The notes under the pieces were generated by a model. It saw only the letters and a list, made by a program, of their open reading frames with translations, did not search any database and was not told the origin of the DNA. Made by a program: the position numbers and the translations under genes. From Planctomycetota bacterium (GTDB lineage Bacteria; Planctomycetota; UBA1135; GCA-002686595), in assembly GCA_020638875.1 (NCBI GenBank), contig JACKHS010000002.1, positions 186,001 to 250,000 of the forward strand: 64,000 nucleotides of DNA. The letters are read 5' to 3'. The first letter of the stretch is position 1; every line of letters begins with the position of its first letter. Below, piece by piece: positions 1-11,000 of the stretch.

Positions 1-528
1 CGCGAGCACGAAGACGACGTCCGTCGCGCGGTCGCGCAGGCGCACCCAGGTGCACACGCGCGGCAGCGCGGCGTCCCAGCCGCGGCTCGCGACCGCGTCG
101 GGCGTCTCCGACAGCCAGAACGTCCCGCGCTCGAGCGCCTCGAAGCGCGCGCGCCGCCACAGCACCGTGCAGGCCTCGTCGTCGGTGCCCGGCCCCATGC
201 GGCTCGGCCCGTAGGCCTCGAGCTCGGGCAGCTCGGCGGCGAGGAAGGCCGCCTGGAACGGCAGCGCCTCCTGCAGGCCGACGAGGTCGGGATCCTGCGC
301 GCGCAACGTCGCCACCACCTTCCCGGAGCGCAGCTCCCAGCGGTCGAGGCCGTCGTTCGCCGTGCCGTAGCGGATGTTGAAGGTCACGACGCGCAGGTCG
401 TCGCGCGTGGCGCTCGACGACGCCCCGTCGCGCGGCGGGTGCACGCACGCGACGAGGCCGGCGAGCGCGCAAAGGAGCCACGGGACCGCGGGAGTGCGGC
501 GCTGCGCGGGAGACGACGGCGAAGGCAT
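1..528 (-). CDS. Endonuclease/exonuclease/phosphatase family lipoprotein, C-terminus cut off by the window edge
   Basis: The reading frame runs off the left edge, so 176 N-terminal residues are visible. A hydrophobic segment ending in LVAC (Cys28) resembles a lipoprotein signal. It is followed by VVTFNIRYG (about residues 47-55) and DLVGLQEA (81-88). These are the metal-binding Asn and Glu motifs that open the endonuclease/exonuclease/phosphatase (EEP) fold, which hydrolyses phosphodiester or phosphoester bonds. The active-site His and Asp near the C-terminus lie outside the window, so activity cannot be judged. The start at 528 is the first ATG that includes the signal segment. The gene is divergent from the histidine kinase. 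A nuclease, a sphingomyelinase-like or a sugar-phosphatase role are all possible. Confidence 0.8.
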   Translation of the reverse strand, partial: MPSPSSPAQRRTPAVPWLLCALAGLVACVHPPRDGASSSATRDDLRVVTFNIRYGTANDGLDRWELRSGKVVATLRAQDPDLVGLQEALPFQAAFLAAELPELEAYGPSRMGPGTDDEACTVLWRRARFEALERGTFWLSETPDAVASRGWDAALPRVCTWVRLRDRATDVVFVLA

Positions 529-680
529 CGAAGCGGCGGCGGGGCGCTCGGCCCCGCGCACACGGTGTACCCGCACAGGGCGGGGCGTACCAGCCCCGCT
601 CGCACCGACCGGTGCGCGACGTCTCCTCGGCGCGCCCCGGCTCGCGTAAGCTCGGCGCGATCTCCCCGCACGGCCCCGCC

Positions 681-2771
681 ATGGACGACACCTTGAACCT
701 GCTCTGCGAGCGCGCCTGGGACGCGCTCGGCACCGGCGGAGACGTCGCGCGGGAGCTCGCGGACGCGCGGGAGCGCTTGGAGGCCCTCGAGGGCGCGACG
801 CAGGATCTGGAGGCGTGGCGCTACCAGCTGCTGTGCGCGGCCGAGCTGCTCGCCGGCGAACGACCCGAGCGCGGCGCCGTGCGCGTGGAGGAGCTCGCGC
901 CTCCGCCGGACGCGCGGCCGGTCGATCGCGCGCGCTGGCTGCTGCTGCGCGGCCGGGCAGCGGCGCGGCGCGGCGCGAACGGCGCGGCGGCGACGGCGTG
1001 GCTCGGCGAAGCGCTCGAGCTCCTCGGTGCGGCCGGCCGCGGGCGCGCGAGCGAGGCCGCGCACGCCCAGGTCGCGCTGGGCTACCTCGCGTACGGACGC
1101 CGCGCGTGGGAGGAAGCCGGCGGCCACTTCGCGCGCGCGGCCGAGCTCGCGCGCGCGCAGGGCAACGCGCACGGCGAGTCGATCGCCGAGATGAACCTCG
1201 GCAACGTCTACTACTGCCTGGGCGACTACGAGGAGTGCCTCGGCGCGTACAAGCGCAGTCAGGAGCTGCGCCTCGTGCAGCCGTCGCCGCTGCACGAAGC
1301 GCTCACGCTCGTGAACATCGCGTCGGTGCACGGCTACCTCGAGGAGCACGACACCGCGCTGGAGTTCCTCGAGCGCTCGCTGCGGCTGCAGGACGAGGTC
1401 GGGGCGTCGCCGCACCGCGTGTACACGCTGCTCGTGCGCGCGGAGGCCGAGCTGAAGTCGGGGCGCGCGTCGGCCGCGCGCGCGTCGGTCGAGCTGGCCG
1501 AGCGCGCGCTCGACGGGGACGACCCGGTGGCGCGCGCGATGCTCGCGGCCTCGCGCGCCGAGCTGCAGCTCGACTCCGGCGAGGTCCTCGCCGCGCTCGC
1601 CGGCTTCCGCGCGGCGGCCGCCGCGCTCGGCGACGTCGGCGCGCGCGAGTACGCTCACGGCGCGTCGTTCGGCGCCGCGCGCTGCCTCGTCGCCGCGGGC
1701 CGCGCGGACGAAGCCGTCGCCGAGCTGCGGCGCCTGCTCGCGGCCGAGGGCGACAAGCTCGGCGACGCCGCGCTCGCCACCGGACGACGCGCGCTCATCG
1801 ACGCGCTCGAGGCCGCGGGCGACTTCGAGGGCGCGCTCGAGGAGCAGGAGCGCCTGTTCGCGATGGAGGACGCGTGGCGCTCGGCCGGGACGCGCGTGCG
1901 CTTGATGCGCCTCTCGGCGCGGCTGCGCGCGCAACGCTCGGGTACCGAGCACGAGGAGGAGTGCACGGCGCTCGAAGCCGTGCAGCACCTCCTGCGACGC
2001 GAGCAACGTCGACTCGAGCGGCACCACCAGGCGGTGCGCCGGCTGCGCGAAGCCGGCGATCGCGCGCGCTTGCAGTCCGCGCAGCGCGAGCTCACCGCGC
2101 GCGTCGTGCACGATCTGCACAACCTCCTGACCGTGGTCGAGGGCAACGCCGAGCTGGTCGCGCACTTCGGGCGCGACGAACGCGTGCGTGACGCCGCCGG
2201 ACGCATCCGCGGCGCCGTCGACGCGTGCACGAGCCTCACGAGCGCGCTGCTCGCGCACGGCCGACAGCACCCGCTCGAGCTCGCGCCCTTCGACGCGCAG
2301 GCCCTGGTCGCGGACCTCGCGGCGAGCCTGCGTCCGCTGGCCAGCGAGCGCGGCGTCGAGCTGTGCACGAACGGCGCGCTGCTCGAGCGGCGCGCGCTCG
2401 GCGATCCGGTGCAGGTCACGCGCATCCTCACCAACCTCGCGACGAACGCGCTCGAGGCGATGCCGCACGGCGGCAAGTTGACGCTGCGCGCCGAGCCGGC
2501 GCACCTGCAGCCCGGCGCGCGCGGCGTCGGCGGCGCGCTGCCGGCCGGACCGCTCGCGTGCCTCGTCGTCGAGGACACCGGCGTCGGCATCCCCGAGGCG
2601 GCGCAGGAGCATATCTTCGAGCTCTTCGTGACGAGCAAGGGCGAGGGTAACAGCGGCCTGGGGTTGCCGTCGGTGCTCGGTCTCGCCCAGCAGATGGGCG
2701 GCGGCGTGCGGCTCGAGAGCCGCGCGGGCGAGGGCACGCGCGTCCGCGTCTACCTGCGGCTCGCCGACTGA
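681..2771 (+). CDS. Soluble TPR-domain sensor histidine kinase
   Basis: The 696-residue protein has two halves. The N-terminal ~430 residues are helical TPR-like repeats, including the segment with MNLGNVYYCLGDYEE. A short coiled-coil linker leads to a histidine kinase core. The H-box is VVHDLHNLL with the probable phospho-acceptor His477. The N-box has Asn589 (LTNLATNALEA), the G1 box is EDTGVGI (Asp632), then an F-box (FELFVTSKGEG) and G2 box (GLGLPSV). There is no signal peptide or membrane segment, so it should sense a cytoplasmic cue or partner through the TPRs. No receiver domain or response-regulator gene is adjacent, making it an orphan kinase here. The start at 681 was preferred to an upstream one at 612 because the extra residues are low-complexity and unlike a TPR start. 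Confidence 0.88.
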   Translation: MDDTLNLLCERAWDALGTGGDVARELADARERLEALEGATQDLEAWRYQLLCAAELLAGERPERGAVRVEELAPPPDARPVDRARWLLLRGRAAARRGANGAAATAWLGEALELLGAAGRGRASEAAHAQVALGYLAYGRRAWEEAGGHFARAAELARAQGNAHGESIAEMNLGNVYYCLGDYEECLGAYKRSQELRLVQPSPLHEALTLVNIASVHGYLEEHDTALEFLERSLRLQDEVGASPHRVYTLLVRAEAELKSGRASAARASVELAERALDGDDPVARAMLAASRAELQLDSGEVLAALAGFRAAAAALGDVGAREYAHGASFGAARCLVAAGRADEAVAELRRLLAAEGDKLGDAALATGRRALIDALEAAGDFEGALEEQERLFAMEDAWRSAGTRVRLMRLSARLRAQRSGTEHEEECTALEAVQHLLRREQRRLERHHQAVRRLREAGDRARLQSAQRELTARVVHDLHNLLTVVEGNAELVAHFGRDERVRDAAGRIRGAVDACTSLTSALLAHGRQHPLELAPFDAQALVADLAASLRPLASERGVELCTNGALLERRALGDPVQVTRILTNLATNALEAMPHGGKLTLRAEPAHLQPGARGVGGALPAGPLACLVVEDTGVGIPEAAQEHIFELFVTSKGEGNSGLGLPSVLGLAQQMGGGVRLESRAGEGTRVRVYLRLAD

Positions 2772-2788
2772 GCTGCGGCGCGCGGCGC

Positions 2789-3526
2789 TCAGAGCTCGTC
2801 GACGCTCTCCTCGGTGCGTCCGGGTTCGAGCTCGAGCTCGAGCGTCAGCTCGTCGCCCATGCCGAAGAACACGCGCAGCGTCGCGCTCATCGGCGGCAGG
2901 CCGTCGAGCTCGAGCACGCCCTCTTCGAAGTCGCCCGCGGCGTGCAGGCTCTGGTGCAGCAGCCCGAGCACGGCGCCTTCGCGCATCTCCCCGGTGAGGT
3001 CGTAGCTGCCGGCGAGCGGCGCGCTGCCCGGCCGCCCCGTGAACGTCACGACGAGCTCGCAGCCGGGCCGCAGCGGCAGCTCGAGCTCGCGCGTCGGCGC
3101 GAGTCCGCCGCTGCGGTCGAGGAACGAGGCCTCGCGCAGCGTGCGCTGCCACAGCCCGCCGCCGGTGGCGAGCTCGTACCGCCCGTGGACCGGCGGCGCC
3201 TCGAAGGCGAAGGCGCCGTCGGCGTCGCTCGCGGTCTCGGCGACCTTCGCGCGCTCGCCGGTGACGTCGACCGTCCAGAGCTCGACGACGTGACCGCCGA
3301 GGCCCTCGGCGCGGCGCGCGTCGTCCCACTCGCCGCGCTCCACCAACCGCCCCGCGAGCGGGCCGCCGGGTTGCTCGCCGACCGTCGCGTGGAGGGCGAG
3401 GTCGGTGCCGGCGAGGTGCTGCATCACGAACGCCGGCACGACGATGACGAGCAGCACGAGAAGCAGGAAGCCCGCCCTTCGCAGGGGGCGGGCTTCGCTC
3501 GGGTGGGCGTCGGGCTCGGCGCTCAC
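2789..3526 (-). CDS. Hypothetical membrane-anchored protein with a carboxypeptidase-regulatory-like region
   Basis: The 245-residue product has a basic N-terminus and one strong hydrophobic segment (about residues 19-37, FLLLVLLVIVVPAF), then an extracytoplasmic domain. Residues ~55-130 contain a pattern such as ETASDADGAFAFEAPPV, typical of beta-sandwich carboxypeptidase-regulatory-like domains. I do not recognise a specific family. It starts 20 bases after the dehydrogenase stop codon, suggesting co-transcription, but a strong hairpin lies inside its first codons (see 3468-3495). It converges with the histidine kinase and leaves 17 bases between stops. Function unknown; a surface or periplasmic structural role is a guess. 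Confidence 0.7.
   Translation of the reverse strand: MSAEPDAHPSEARPLRRAGFLLLVLLVIVVPAFVMQHLAGTDLALHATVGEQPGGPLAGRLVERGEWDDARRAEGLGGHVVELWTVDVTGERAKVAETASDADGAFAFEAPPVHGRYELATGGGLWQRTLREASFLDRSGGLAPTRELELPLRPGCELVVTFTGRPGSAPLAGSYDLTGEMREGAVLGLLHQSLHAAGDFEEGVLELDGLPPMSATLRVFFGMGDELTLELELEPGRTEESVDEL
3468..3495 (-). terminator. Perfect 10-bp GC hairpin inside the start of the downstream gene
   Basis: AAGCCCGCCC (3468-3477) and GGGCGGGCTT (3486-3495) are exact inverted repeats with an 8-base loop. On the minus strand the hairpin sits 52-79 bases after the dehydrogenase stop but inside codons ~11-20 of the next gene, with a CT-rich run (CCTGCTTCT) after it. It may attenuate read-through or be a coincidence of GC-rich coding sequence. 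Confidence 0.4.
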
Positions 3527-3546
3527 GAGGACTCCTCAGGCGGCGC

Positions 3547-4602
<1,056 letters not shown>

Positions 4603-4671
4603 GTGGCAGAGCGGGGGGGCTTGCGGTGGGCGGAGGCGCGCTCTCGCGGAGCGCGCGCGCGAAGGGCGAAC

Positions 4672-4700
4672 AGGATACCCGCGTCCCCGATCCTGGTCGA
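4672..4700 (-). promoter_or_regulatory. Putative promoter of the amino acid dehydrogenase gene
   Basis: On the minus strand TCGACC (4695-4700) and TATCCT (4672-4677) are spaced by 17 bases. Each matches four of six consensus sigma70 positions. The predicted transcription start lies about 60 bases upstream of the ATG at 4602. Confidence 0.4.
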
Positions 4701-4776
4701 GGGAGCGCGGTGCGGAGGAGTGCGTAGCGAGCCGGGAACGGGTCGGGAGGCCTGCGGGAGGCCTGCGACGCCCTCC

Positions 4777-7422
4777 TTACTCGGTGGATTTCTTGGCCGC
4801 CTTCTTGGCCGTCTTCTTCTTCGTGACCTTCTTGGCGGCCTTCTTCGCGGCCTTCTTGCGCGCGGCCTTCTTCTTGCGCCGCACCTTGCCGGAGGCCTCG
4901 CGCGCGCGGATCAGCTCGAGCGCTTCCTCGAGCGTCACCTTCTCCGGCTCGGCGTTCTTGGGCAGCGAGGCGTTGATCGAACCGTCGGAGACGTACAGGC
5001 CGTAGGGACCGTTCATCACGCGCACGGGTTGTTCGCTCGTCGGGTCGACGCCGAGCTCGCGCACCATCTGCGACGAGCGGCGACGGCCGCGCGTCGGCGC
5101 CTCGGCGAGCTTGGCCAACGCCTCCTCGAGGGTGATCTCGAAGATCTGCTCGGGGCGCTCGAGGCTGCGCGCGTCGATGCCGCGCTTCACGTACGGTCCG
5201 TAGCGCCCGTAGTCGGCGAGCACCGGCTGGCCCTCGGCGTCCTCGCCGATCGTGCGCGGCAGGCGCAGGAGGCGCAGCGCCTCGTCGAGGCTCGTCGTCT
5301 CCATCTCCATGCCCGGCAGGAGCGACTTCATCTTGGGCTCGTCGTCGTTCTCGCCGAGCTGCACGTAGGGACCGTAGCGGCCGGTCTTGACGTACACGCG
5401 GCGGCCGGTCTCCTCGTCCACGCCGAGCTCGATCGGCCCGGTGCCGCGCGCGAGGATCTCGGCAGCGCGCGCGAGGTCGAGCTCGTCGGGCGCGACGCCC
5501 TCCGGCACGGTCGCGCGCTCGTCACCGCGCTCGAGGTAGGGGCCGTAGCGGCCGACGCGGACGTTGACGTCGCGCCCCTCCTCGTCCTTGCCGAGCGGCA
5601 GCGTGCACACGTCGCGCGCGTCGATGTCGCTCTGGATCAAGCCGCGCAGACCGGCGTCGCTGCCGTCGCCGAAGTAGAACGCGCGCAGGTACGGCAGCGC
5701 GTCCATCTCGCCCAGCGCGATGCGGTCGAGGTCGTCCTCCATGCGCGCGGTGAACGCGATGTCGACGAGGTCGGCGAAGTACTGCTCCATCAGCTTCACG
5801 ACCGCGAAGGCCACGAAGGTCGGGACCAGCGCGCTACCCTGCTTCACCACGTACTGGCGGTGCAGGATCGTGTCGATGATGGTGGCGTACGTGCTCGGGC
5901 GGCCGACGCCGCGCGCCTCGAGCTCCTTCACCAGCGACGCCTCGGTGTAGCGCGCGGGCGGCTGCGTGGTGTGGCTCTTCGGCTCGAGCTTGGCGAGGGT
6001 CATCGGATCGCCCTCCTTCACGCTCGGCAGCACCAGCTCCTTGTCGGCCAGCTCCGCGTCCGGGTCGTCGGCGCCCTCGACGTAGGCGCGCAGGTAGCCC
6101 GGGAAGTCGATCGTCTTGCCCGAGGCCTGGAACACGGCGCGGCCGTCCGTGATGCGCAGCGTCATGCGGTGGCCCTGCGCGTCCTTCATCTGGCAAGCCA
6201 TCGTGCGCTTCCAGATCAGCTCGTAGAGCTTGAGCTCGCGGTCGCCGAGCTGCCCGCGCAGGTCCTCGGGGCGCTTGAAGTCCGACGCGGGGCGGATGGC
6301 CTCGTGGGCCTCCTGCGCGTTCTTGACCTTCGTGCGGTAGATGCGCGGCTCCGCGGGGAGGAACTCCTTGCCGTACAGGCGCTCGATCTGCTCGCGCGAG
6401 GCCTGGATGGCCTGCTCGCTGAGCGTGGTCGAGTCGGTCCGCATGTAGGTGATGAGGCCGCTCTCGTACAGCCGCTGCGCCGCCTGCATGGTGGCGCGCG
6501 CGGAGAGCCGCAGCTTGCGGTTGGCCTCTTGCTGCAGCGTCGACGTGGTGAACGGCGGCGCCGGGCGGTCGGTGTAGGGCTTGCTCTCGACGCGCTCGAC
6601 GCTCCAGTCCGAGCGCTGCAGTTCGTCGAACAGCGTGGCCGCCATGGCCTCGTCGACGAGCACCACGTCGTCGCTCGCGCGCAGCTCGCCGGTGGTGCTG
6701 TCGAAGTCCTTGCCGCGCGCGACGCGCTTGCCGTCGAGCGTGTGCAGCACGGTCGTGAAGGGCGCGCCCGTCGCGGCCTTGAAGTCCGCGCTGAGGTCCC
6801 AGAAGGTGCTCTTCACGAAGCGCTGCCGCTCGCGCTCGCGCTCGACGATCAGGCGCACGGTGACCGACTGCACGCGCCCGGCCGACAGCTTGGGCGCGAC
6901 CTTGCGCCAGAGGATCGGCGAGATCTCGTAGCCGTACAGGCGGTCGAGGATGCGACGCGTCTCCTGCGCCTTGACCATGCGCTCGTCGAGCTCGCGCGGG
7001 TTCTCCAGCGCCTCCTGGATGGCGGTCTTGGTGATCTCGTGGAAGACCAGGCGCTTCTTCGGCACCTGCGGCTTGAGCACCTCGAGCAGGTGCCAGGAGA
7101 TCGACTCGCCCTCGCGGTCCTCATCGGTCGCCAGGTAGACGACGTCGACGTCCTCGAGCAGCTTCTTCAGGCGCTGCACCTGCTTCTTCTTCTCCGCCGG
7201 GATGACGTAGATCGGCTCGAACTCGCTCTCGACGTTGATGCCGAGGCGGGCCCAGGGCTCCTTCTTCACGGCCGCCGGGATCTCCTTCGCGGAGGTCGGC
7301 AGGTCGCGGATGTGGCCGATCGAGGCTTCGACCTTGAAGCCCTTGGGGAGGAAGTTGGAGATGGTCCTGGCCTTGGTCGGCGATTCGACGATCACCAGGG
7401 CCTTCTCGTTGGCGGAAACCAT
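4777..7422 (-). CDS. topA: DNA topoisomerase I (type IA)
   Basis: The 881-residue enzyme relaxes negative supercoils. It opens with a Toprim domain (ALVIVESPTKARTI, then ATDEDREGESISWHL, the acidic metal site). The nucleophilic tyrosine is Tyr326 in LITYMRTDSTTL. After the core come four repeats of the RYGPYV type (about residues 590-820), the topoisomerase C-terminal repeat found in actinobacterial and other zinc-free enzymes; no cysteine zinc fingers are present. The last ~35 residues are almost only Lys, Ala and Arg, like a histone H1 tail, and should bind DNA non-specifically. It is transcribed as its own unit, with the dehydrogenase 174 bases downstream on the same strand. Confidence 0.97.
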   Translation of the reverse strand: MVSANEKALVIVESPTKARTISNFLPKGFKVEASIGHIRDLPTSAKEIPAAVKKEPWARLGINVESEFEPIYVIPAEKKKQVQRLKKLLEDVDVVYLATDEDREGESISWHLLEVLKPQVPKKRLVFHEITKTAIQEALENPRELDERMVKAQETRRILDRLYGYEISPILWRKVAPKLSAGRVQSVTVRLIVERERERQRFVKSTFWDLSADFKAATGAPFTTVLHTLDGKRVARGKDFDSTTGELRASDDVVLVDEAMAATLFDELQRSDWSVERVESKPYTDRPAPPFTTSTLQQEANRKLRLSARATMQAAQRLYESGLITYMRTDSTTLSEQAIQASREQIERLYGKEFLPAEPRIYRTKVKNAQEAHEAIRPASDFKRPEDLRGQLGDRELKLYELIWKRTMACQMKDAQGHRMTLRITDGRAVFQASGKTIDFPGYLRAYVEGADDPDAELADKELVLPSVKEGDPMTLAKLEPKSHTTQPPARYTEASLVKELEARGVGRPSTYATIIDTILHRQYVVKQGSALVPTFVAFAVVKLMEQYFADLVDIAFTARMEDDLDRIALGEMDALPYLRAFYFGDGSDAGLRGLIQSDIDARDVCTLPLGKDEEGRDVNVRVGRYGPYLERGDERATVPEGVAPDELDLARAAEILARGTGPIELGVDEETGRRVYVKTGRYGPYVQLGENDDEPKMKSLLPGMEMETTSLDEALRLLRLPRTIGEDAEGQPVLADYGRYGPYVKRGIDARSLERPEQIFEITLEEALAKLAEAPTRGRRRSSQMVRELGVDPTSEQPVRVMNGPYGLYVSDGSINASLPKNAEPEKVTLEEALELIRAREASGKVRRKKKAARKKAAKKAAKKVTKKKTAKKAAKKSTE

Positions 7423-7615
7423 GCGCGGGGAGGTGCTGCCCTTGGGGCGAGGGGCGCGGCGGGAGAGCTGCGCTCGGGGGTCGAGCGGGCGCCATAGAAG
7501 GGGGGTGCCGCTCAGGAGTCAAGGCCGGCGTCTCCGCGCTGCGCCGCGCGACGGCCCCCGGGAGGACCTCGTCATGGCGCCGCAAACCGCTACGGAAGAA
7601 CGACTTAGGAGCCCG

Positions 7616-7984
7616 CTAGCGCTCGCCCGTCTCGGGTTGCGCGGCGCGCGCAGGAGCCAGCCGAACCTCGATCCGGCCCTCGGCGCTGACGCGCGCGGCG
7701 TGCACGCGCAGGCAGTCGTCGAGCCCGTCGGTGCTCGCGCCGGTGCGCGCGTCGAAGTGCCAGCCGTGCCAGGGACAGGTCACCTCACCGCGCGTCAGCA
7801 CGCCGCAGCCGAGGCTCGCGCCGGCGTGCGGGCAGGTGTCCTCGACGGCCACCACGCGACCCTCGTGCAGGAACAGCGCGACCGGCTCGCCGCCGAGCGT
7901 GACCGTGGTGCCGCCGCCGTCGTCGGGGAGGTCGGCGAGCGGCAACGCATCGTGCCAGGGCTGCGCGGGCTCTTGGTCGCTCAT
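7616..7984 (-). CDS. Rieske [2Fe-2S] domain protein (NirD-like small ferredoxin)
   Basis: This 122-residue protein is a single Rieske domain. Cluster ligands are Cys51 and His53 (DTCPHAG) and Cys70 and His73 (VTCPWHGWHF), with the standard 16-residue spacing. No oxygenase catalytic domain follows, so it is an electron-transfer component or stand-alone ferredoxin, comparable to the small subunit of nitrite reductase or to aromatic dioxygenase ferredoxins. No nitrite reductase or oxygenase is nearby, so its partner is unknown. A TAGACT hexamer ends 7 bases before the ATG, suggesting a leaderless message. Divergent from the helicase gene. Confidence 0.9.
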   Translation of the reverse strand: MSDQEPAQPWHDALPLADLPDDGGGTTVTLGGEPVALFLHEGRVVAVEDTCPHAGASLGCGVLTRGEVTCPWHGWHFDARTGASTDGLDDCLRVHAARVSAEGRIEVRLAPARAAQPETGER

Positions 7985-7991
7985 GCGTCGC

Positions 7992-7997
7992 AGTCTA
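7992..7997 (-). promoter_or_regulatory. Candidate -10 element for a leaderless Rieske transcript
   Basis: TAGACT on the minus strand ends 7 bases before the ATG at 7984, so transcription would begin at or next to the start codon. One of eleven similarly placed hexamers in the window. Confidence 0.45.
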
Positions 7998-8058
7998 CGC
8001 GGCGCCGAGCACCACGCGTAGCGCGCGCGCCGTGTCTAATGAGCGACCGCGCCGACGC

Positions 8059-11000
8059 ATGGAGACCCCCCGAGAGCACGACGACCGCGAGGCGCCCTTC
8101 GACTGGCGCGCCGGCGCACCGGTGGCCTTCGTGACGTTGTGGTGCAGCGGCGAGGACCCCGGTCTCGACGTGCTCGTGCGCGCGCAGGCGTTGCGGCCGC
8201 GGCGGGACGGCGCGGGGTGGGAGCGCCTCGACCTCGCGTGCGAGCTCGGCGCGGACGCACCGCGCGAGCGGCTCGAGCGCGCGTTCGGCGCGCTGCCCGA
8301 GGCGCAGGGCAGCGCCGAGGATTGCTGGCGCGACGTCGCCGCGTTCGTCGCCGGACACGTCGTCGTCAGCCCCGAGCGCGAGGAGTTCGAGCGCTGGGCC
8401 GCGCACCTCGGCGGTGACTTCGCGGCCGTCCCGGCCGGGCTCGGTCTGTGCGACGCGGCGGCGCTGTTCTTCCCCGGGCGCCTCGCGCAGCGCGGCGCGG
8501 CGCTGGTGGCGGACCTCGTCGACGGCGAGCGCGCCTCCCCCGCCGCGGTCGGCCCCGCGGACGTGCAGGCCGCGCTGGCCGAGCTCGTCGCGCGGCTCGC
8601 GCGCCTCGACGACGAGCGGTTCGGCGTCGTGGTCGGGCTGTGGCTCGCGGCCTGGCGCGCGCTGCTCGAGAGCGACCGCGAGGCCGCGGCGCTGCTCGAG
8701 CGCCTGCTGCAGCTCCTGTACGCGCCGCGGCGCTGGTCGCCGGCCGCGCCCGAGCTCGGCGAGCGCGCCGAGCGCGCGGCCCTCCCGCTCGAGCAGGTCG
8801 GCTTCGCGCTCGACGACCTCGACCCGCGCTGGGTCGAGCAGGCCGACGCCTTCAGCGCCGTCGCGCCGCTGCCGCCCGACCTCGAGCAGCCGCTGCCCTT
8901 CACGCCCGAGGACCGCGCCGCGCTCGACGCGATCTTCCGCGAGCACCTGCCGGCCTCGTTCGAGGCCGAGCGCGCAGCCGACGCGGGCTCGAGCTACCGC
9001 GCGAGTCAGCACGAGGTCGCGCGCGAGGTCGCCGACACCCTCGGCGCGCCGGTGCGCGGCGACACGCGCCTGCTGCTCGTGCACGCGCCGACCGGCACCG
9101 GCAAGACGCTCGCCTACCTCGTGCCGGCGCTCCTGTGGGCGCGGCGCCACGAGGTGCGCGTCGGCATCGCGACGTACACGCGCGCGCTGCAGGAGCAGGC
9201 CATGGATCGCGAGGTGCCGCGCGCGCTGGCGGCGCTGCGCCGCGCCGGCGCGCCGGCGGGCTTCCGCATCACGATGCTGAAGGGCCGCGAGAACTACCTC
9301 TGCTGGCGCGCGCTCAAGCTGCACGTGCCCGAGCCGGGCACCAGCGGCGAGGAGCTGCTCGCCTACGCGCAGCTCGTGACGTTCGCGCTGACCGACGGCG
9401 AGGGCGACCTCGACCGCCTGCCGCGCCGCCCGCCGGTGACGACGAGCTTCGAGCGCGCGCACCGCGCGGCTCAGACGGACCTCCTGCGGCAGGTGCGCGC
9501 GCAGACCTCCTGCTGCCGCGCGCGCGACGACCGCCACACCTGCGCGGCCGAGGGCGCGCGCCGGCGCGCCGAGCGCAGCCACCTGGTGCTGACGAACCAC
9601 TCCTTCGCGCTGGCGCGGCAGGACTTCTTCCAGCACGTCGTCTTCGACGAGTGCGAGCACCTGCACGACCAGGCGCACGCCGCGTGGAGCCACTCGCTCG
9701 ACCTCTCCGGCGCGGGCGCGTGGATCGAGCGCCTCGAGACCGGCGCGGGACGCCGCGGCCTGCTGCGCCGCCTCGACCGGCGGCTCGTGCCGGGCACCAA
9801 GAGCTCCGAGGCGCTCGCGCTCCTGCGCCAGAAGCGCGAGGAGCTCGCAGCCGCGCACACCGAGCTCACGCGTCAGGTCGAGGCGTTCGTGCGCTGGCGC
9901 GCGGAGGCGCTGCGCGAGCGCAGCGAGGTCGACGAGCACTCGCTGCTGCGCGAGTACGCCGAGCGCGAGGTCGGCGCGCCGCTCGTCACGGCGCGCCGGC
10001 GCTTCCACGGCGCGGGCGTCGCGCTCGAGCAGCGCCTGGCCGAGCTCGGCGAGCGCCTCGAGGAGGTCGCCGAGCGGCGCTTCGCGCGGCTGCGGCGCGC
10101 GCTGGAGCTCGCGCGCACCGAGCTCGGCGAGCTGCTCGAGGACGTCGCGGCGTGGATGCCGATCGAGGAGGGCCAGCCGGCCTTCAAGCCGCGCACCTTC
10201 CACGACGTCGAGGACGCCGCGCGCGGCCGCGTCGAGCTCGCCGCGCGCGTGCTGCTGCCCAACGAGTACCTCGGCCGCTTCTACTACCCGCGCCTGGCGA
10301 GCGCGTGCTTCCTGTCGGCGACGACCTGGCTGCGCGGCGGCTTCGAGGCGGCGAAGGCCTACACCGGCCTCGATCGCGCCGTCGAGCCCGGGCCCGACGA
10401 GGAGCGCCTGCCCTGCGAGCTGCGCACCTTCCGCGCGCCCGAGGTCTTCGACTACTCGCGCGTGCTCGTCGCCGTGCCGCGCGACGCGCCGTCGGTGTCG
10501 CTCGACAAGGAGGCCTTCCTCGGCTACGTGCGCGACTTCGTCGCCCAGCTCGGCGAGCGCACCGGCGGCCGCATCCTGGTGCTGTTCACCAACGCCGAGG
10601 ACGTCAAGCGCGTCGGCGCGCGCCTCGAGGGCTGGTTCCGCGCGCGGCGCGTGCCGTTCTGGTACCAGAACATGGAAGGGCGCGCGAAGGAGGAGCTGTC
10701 GGAGCTGTTCCGCCGCCGGCGCGACTCGATCCTGCTCGGCGTCGACACGTTCTGGTACGGCGCCGACTTCCCGGGCGACACGCTCGAGTACCTGGTGATC
10801 GTGCGACTGCCCTACGGCGTGCCCGACCGCTACCACCACGCGCAGTGCGCGGTGCTCGGCACCGCGGAGCAGCGCCGCCAGATCTACCTGCCGCGCGCGC
10901 TCGCGAAGTTCCGCCAGGGCTTCGGCCGCCTGATGCGGCGCGTGAGCGACCGCGGCTGCGTGTTCCTGCTCGACCACCGCGTGCTCGACCCGCGCCACCG

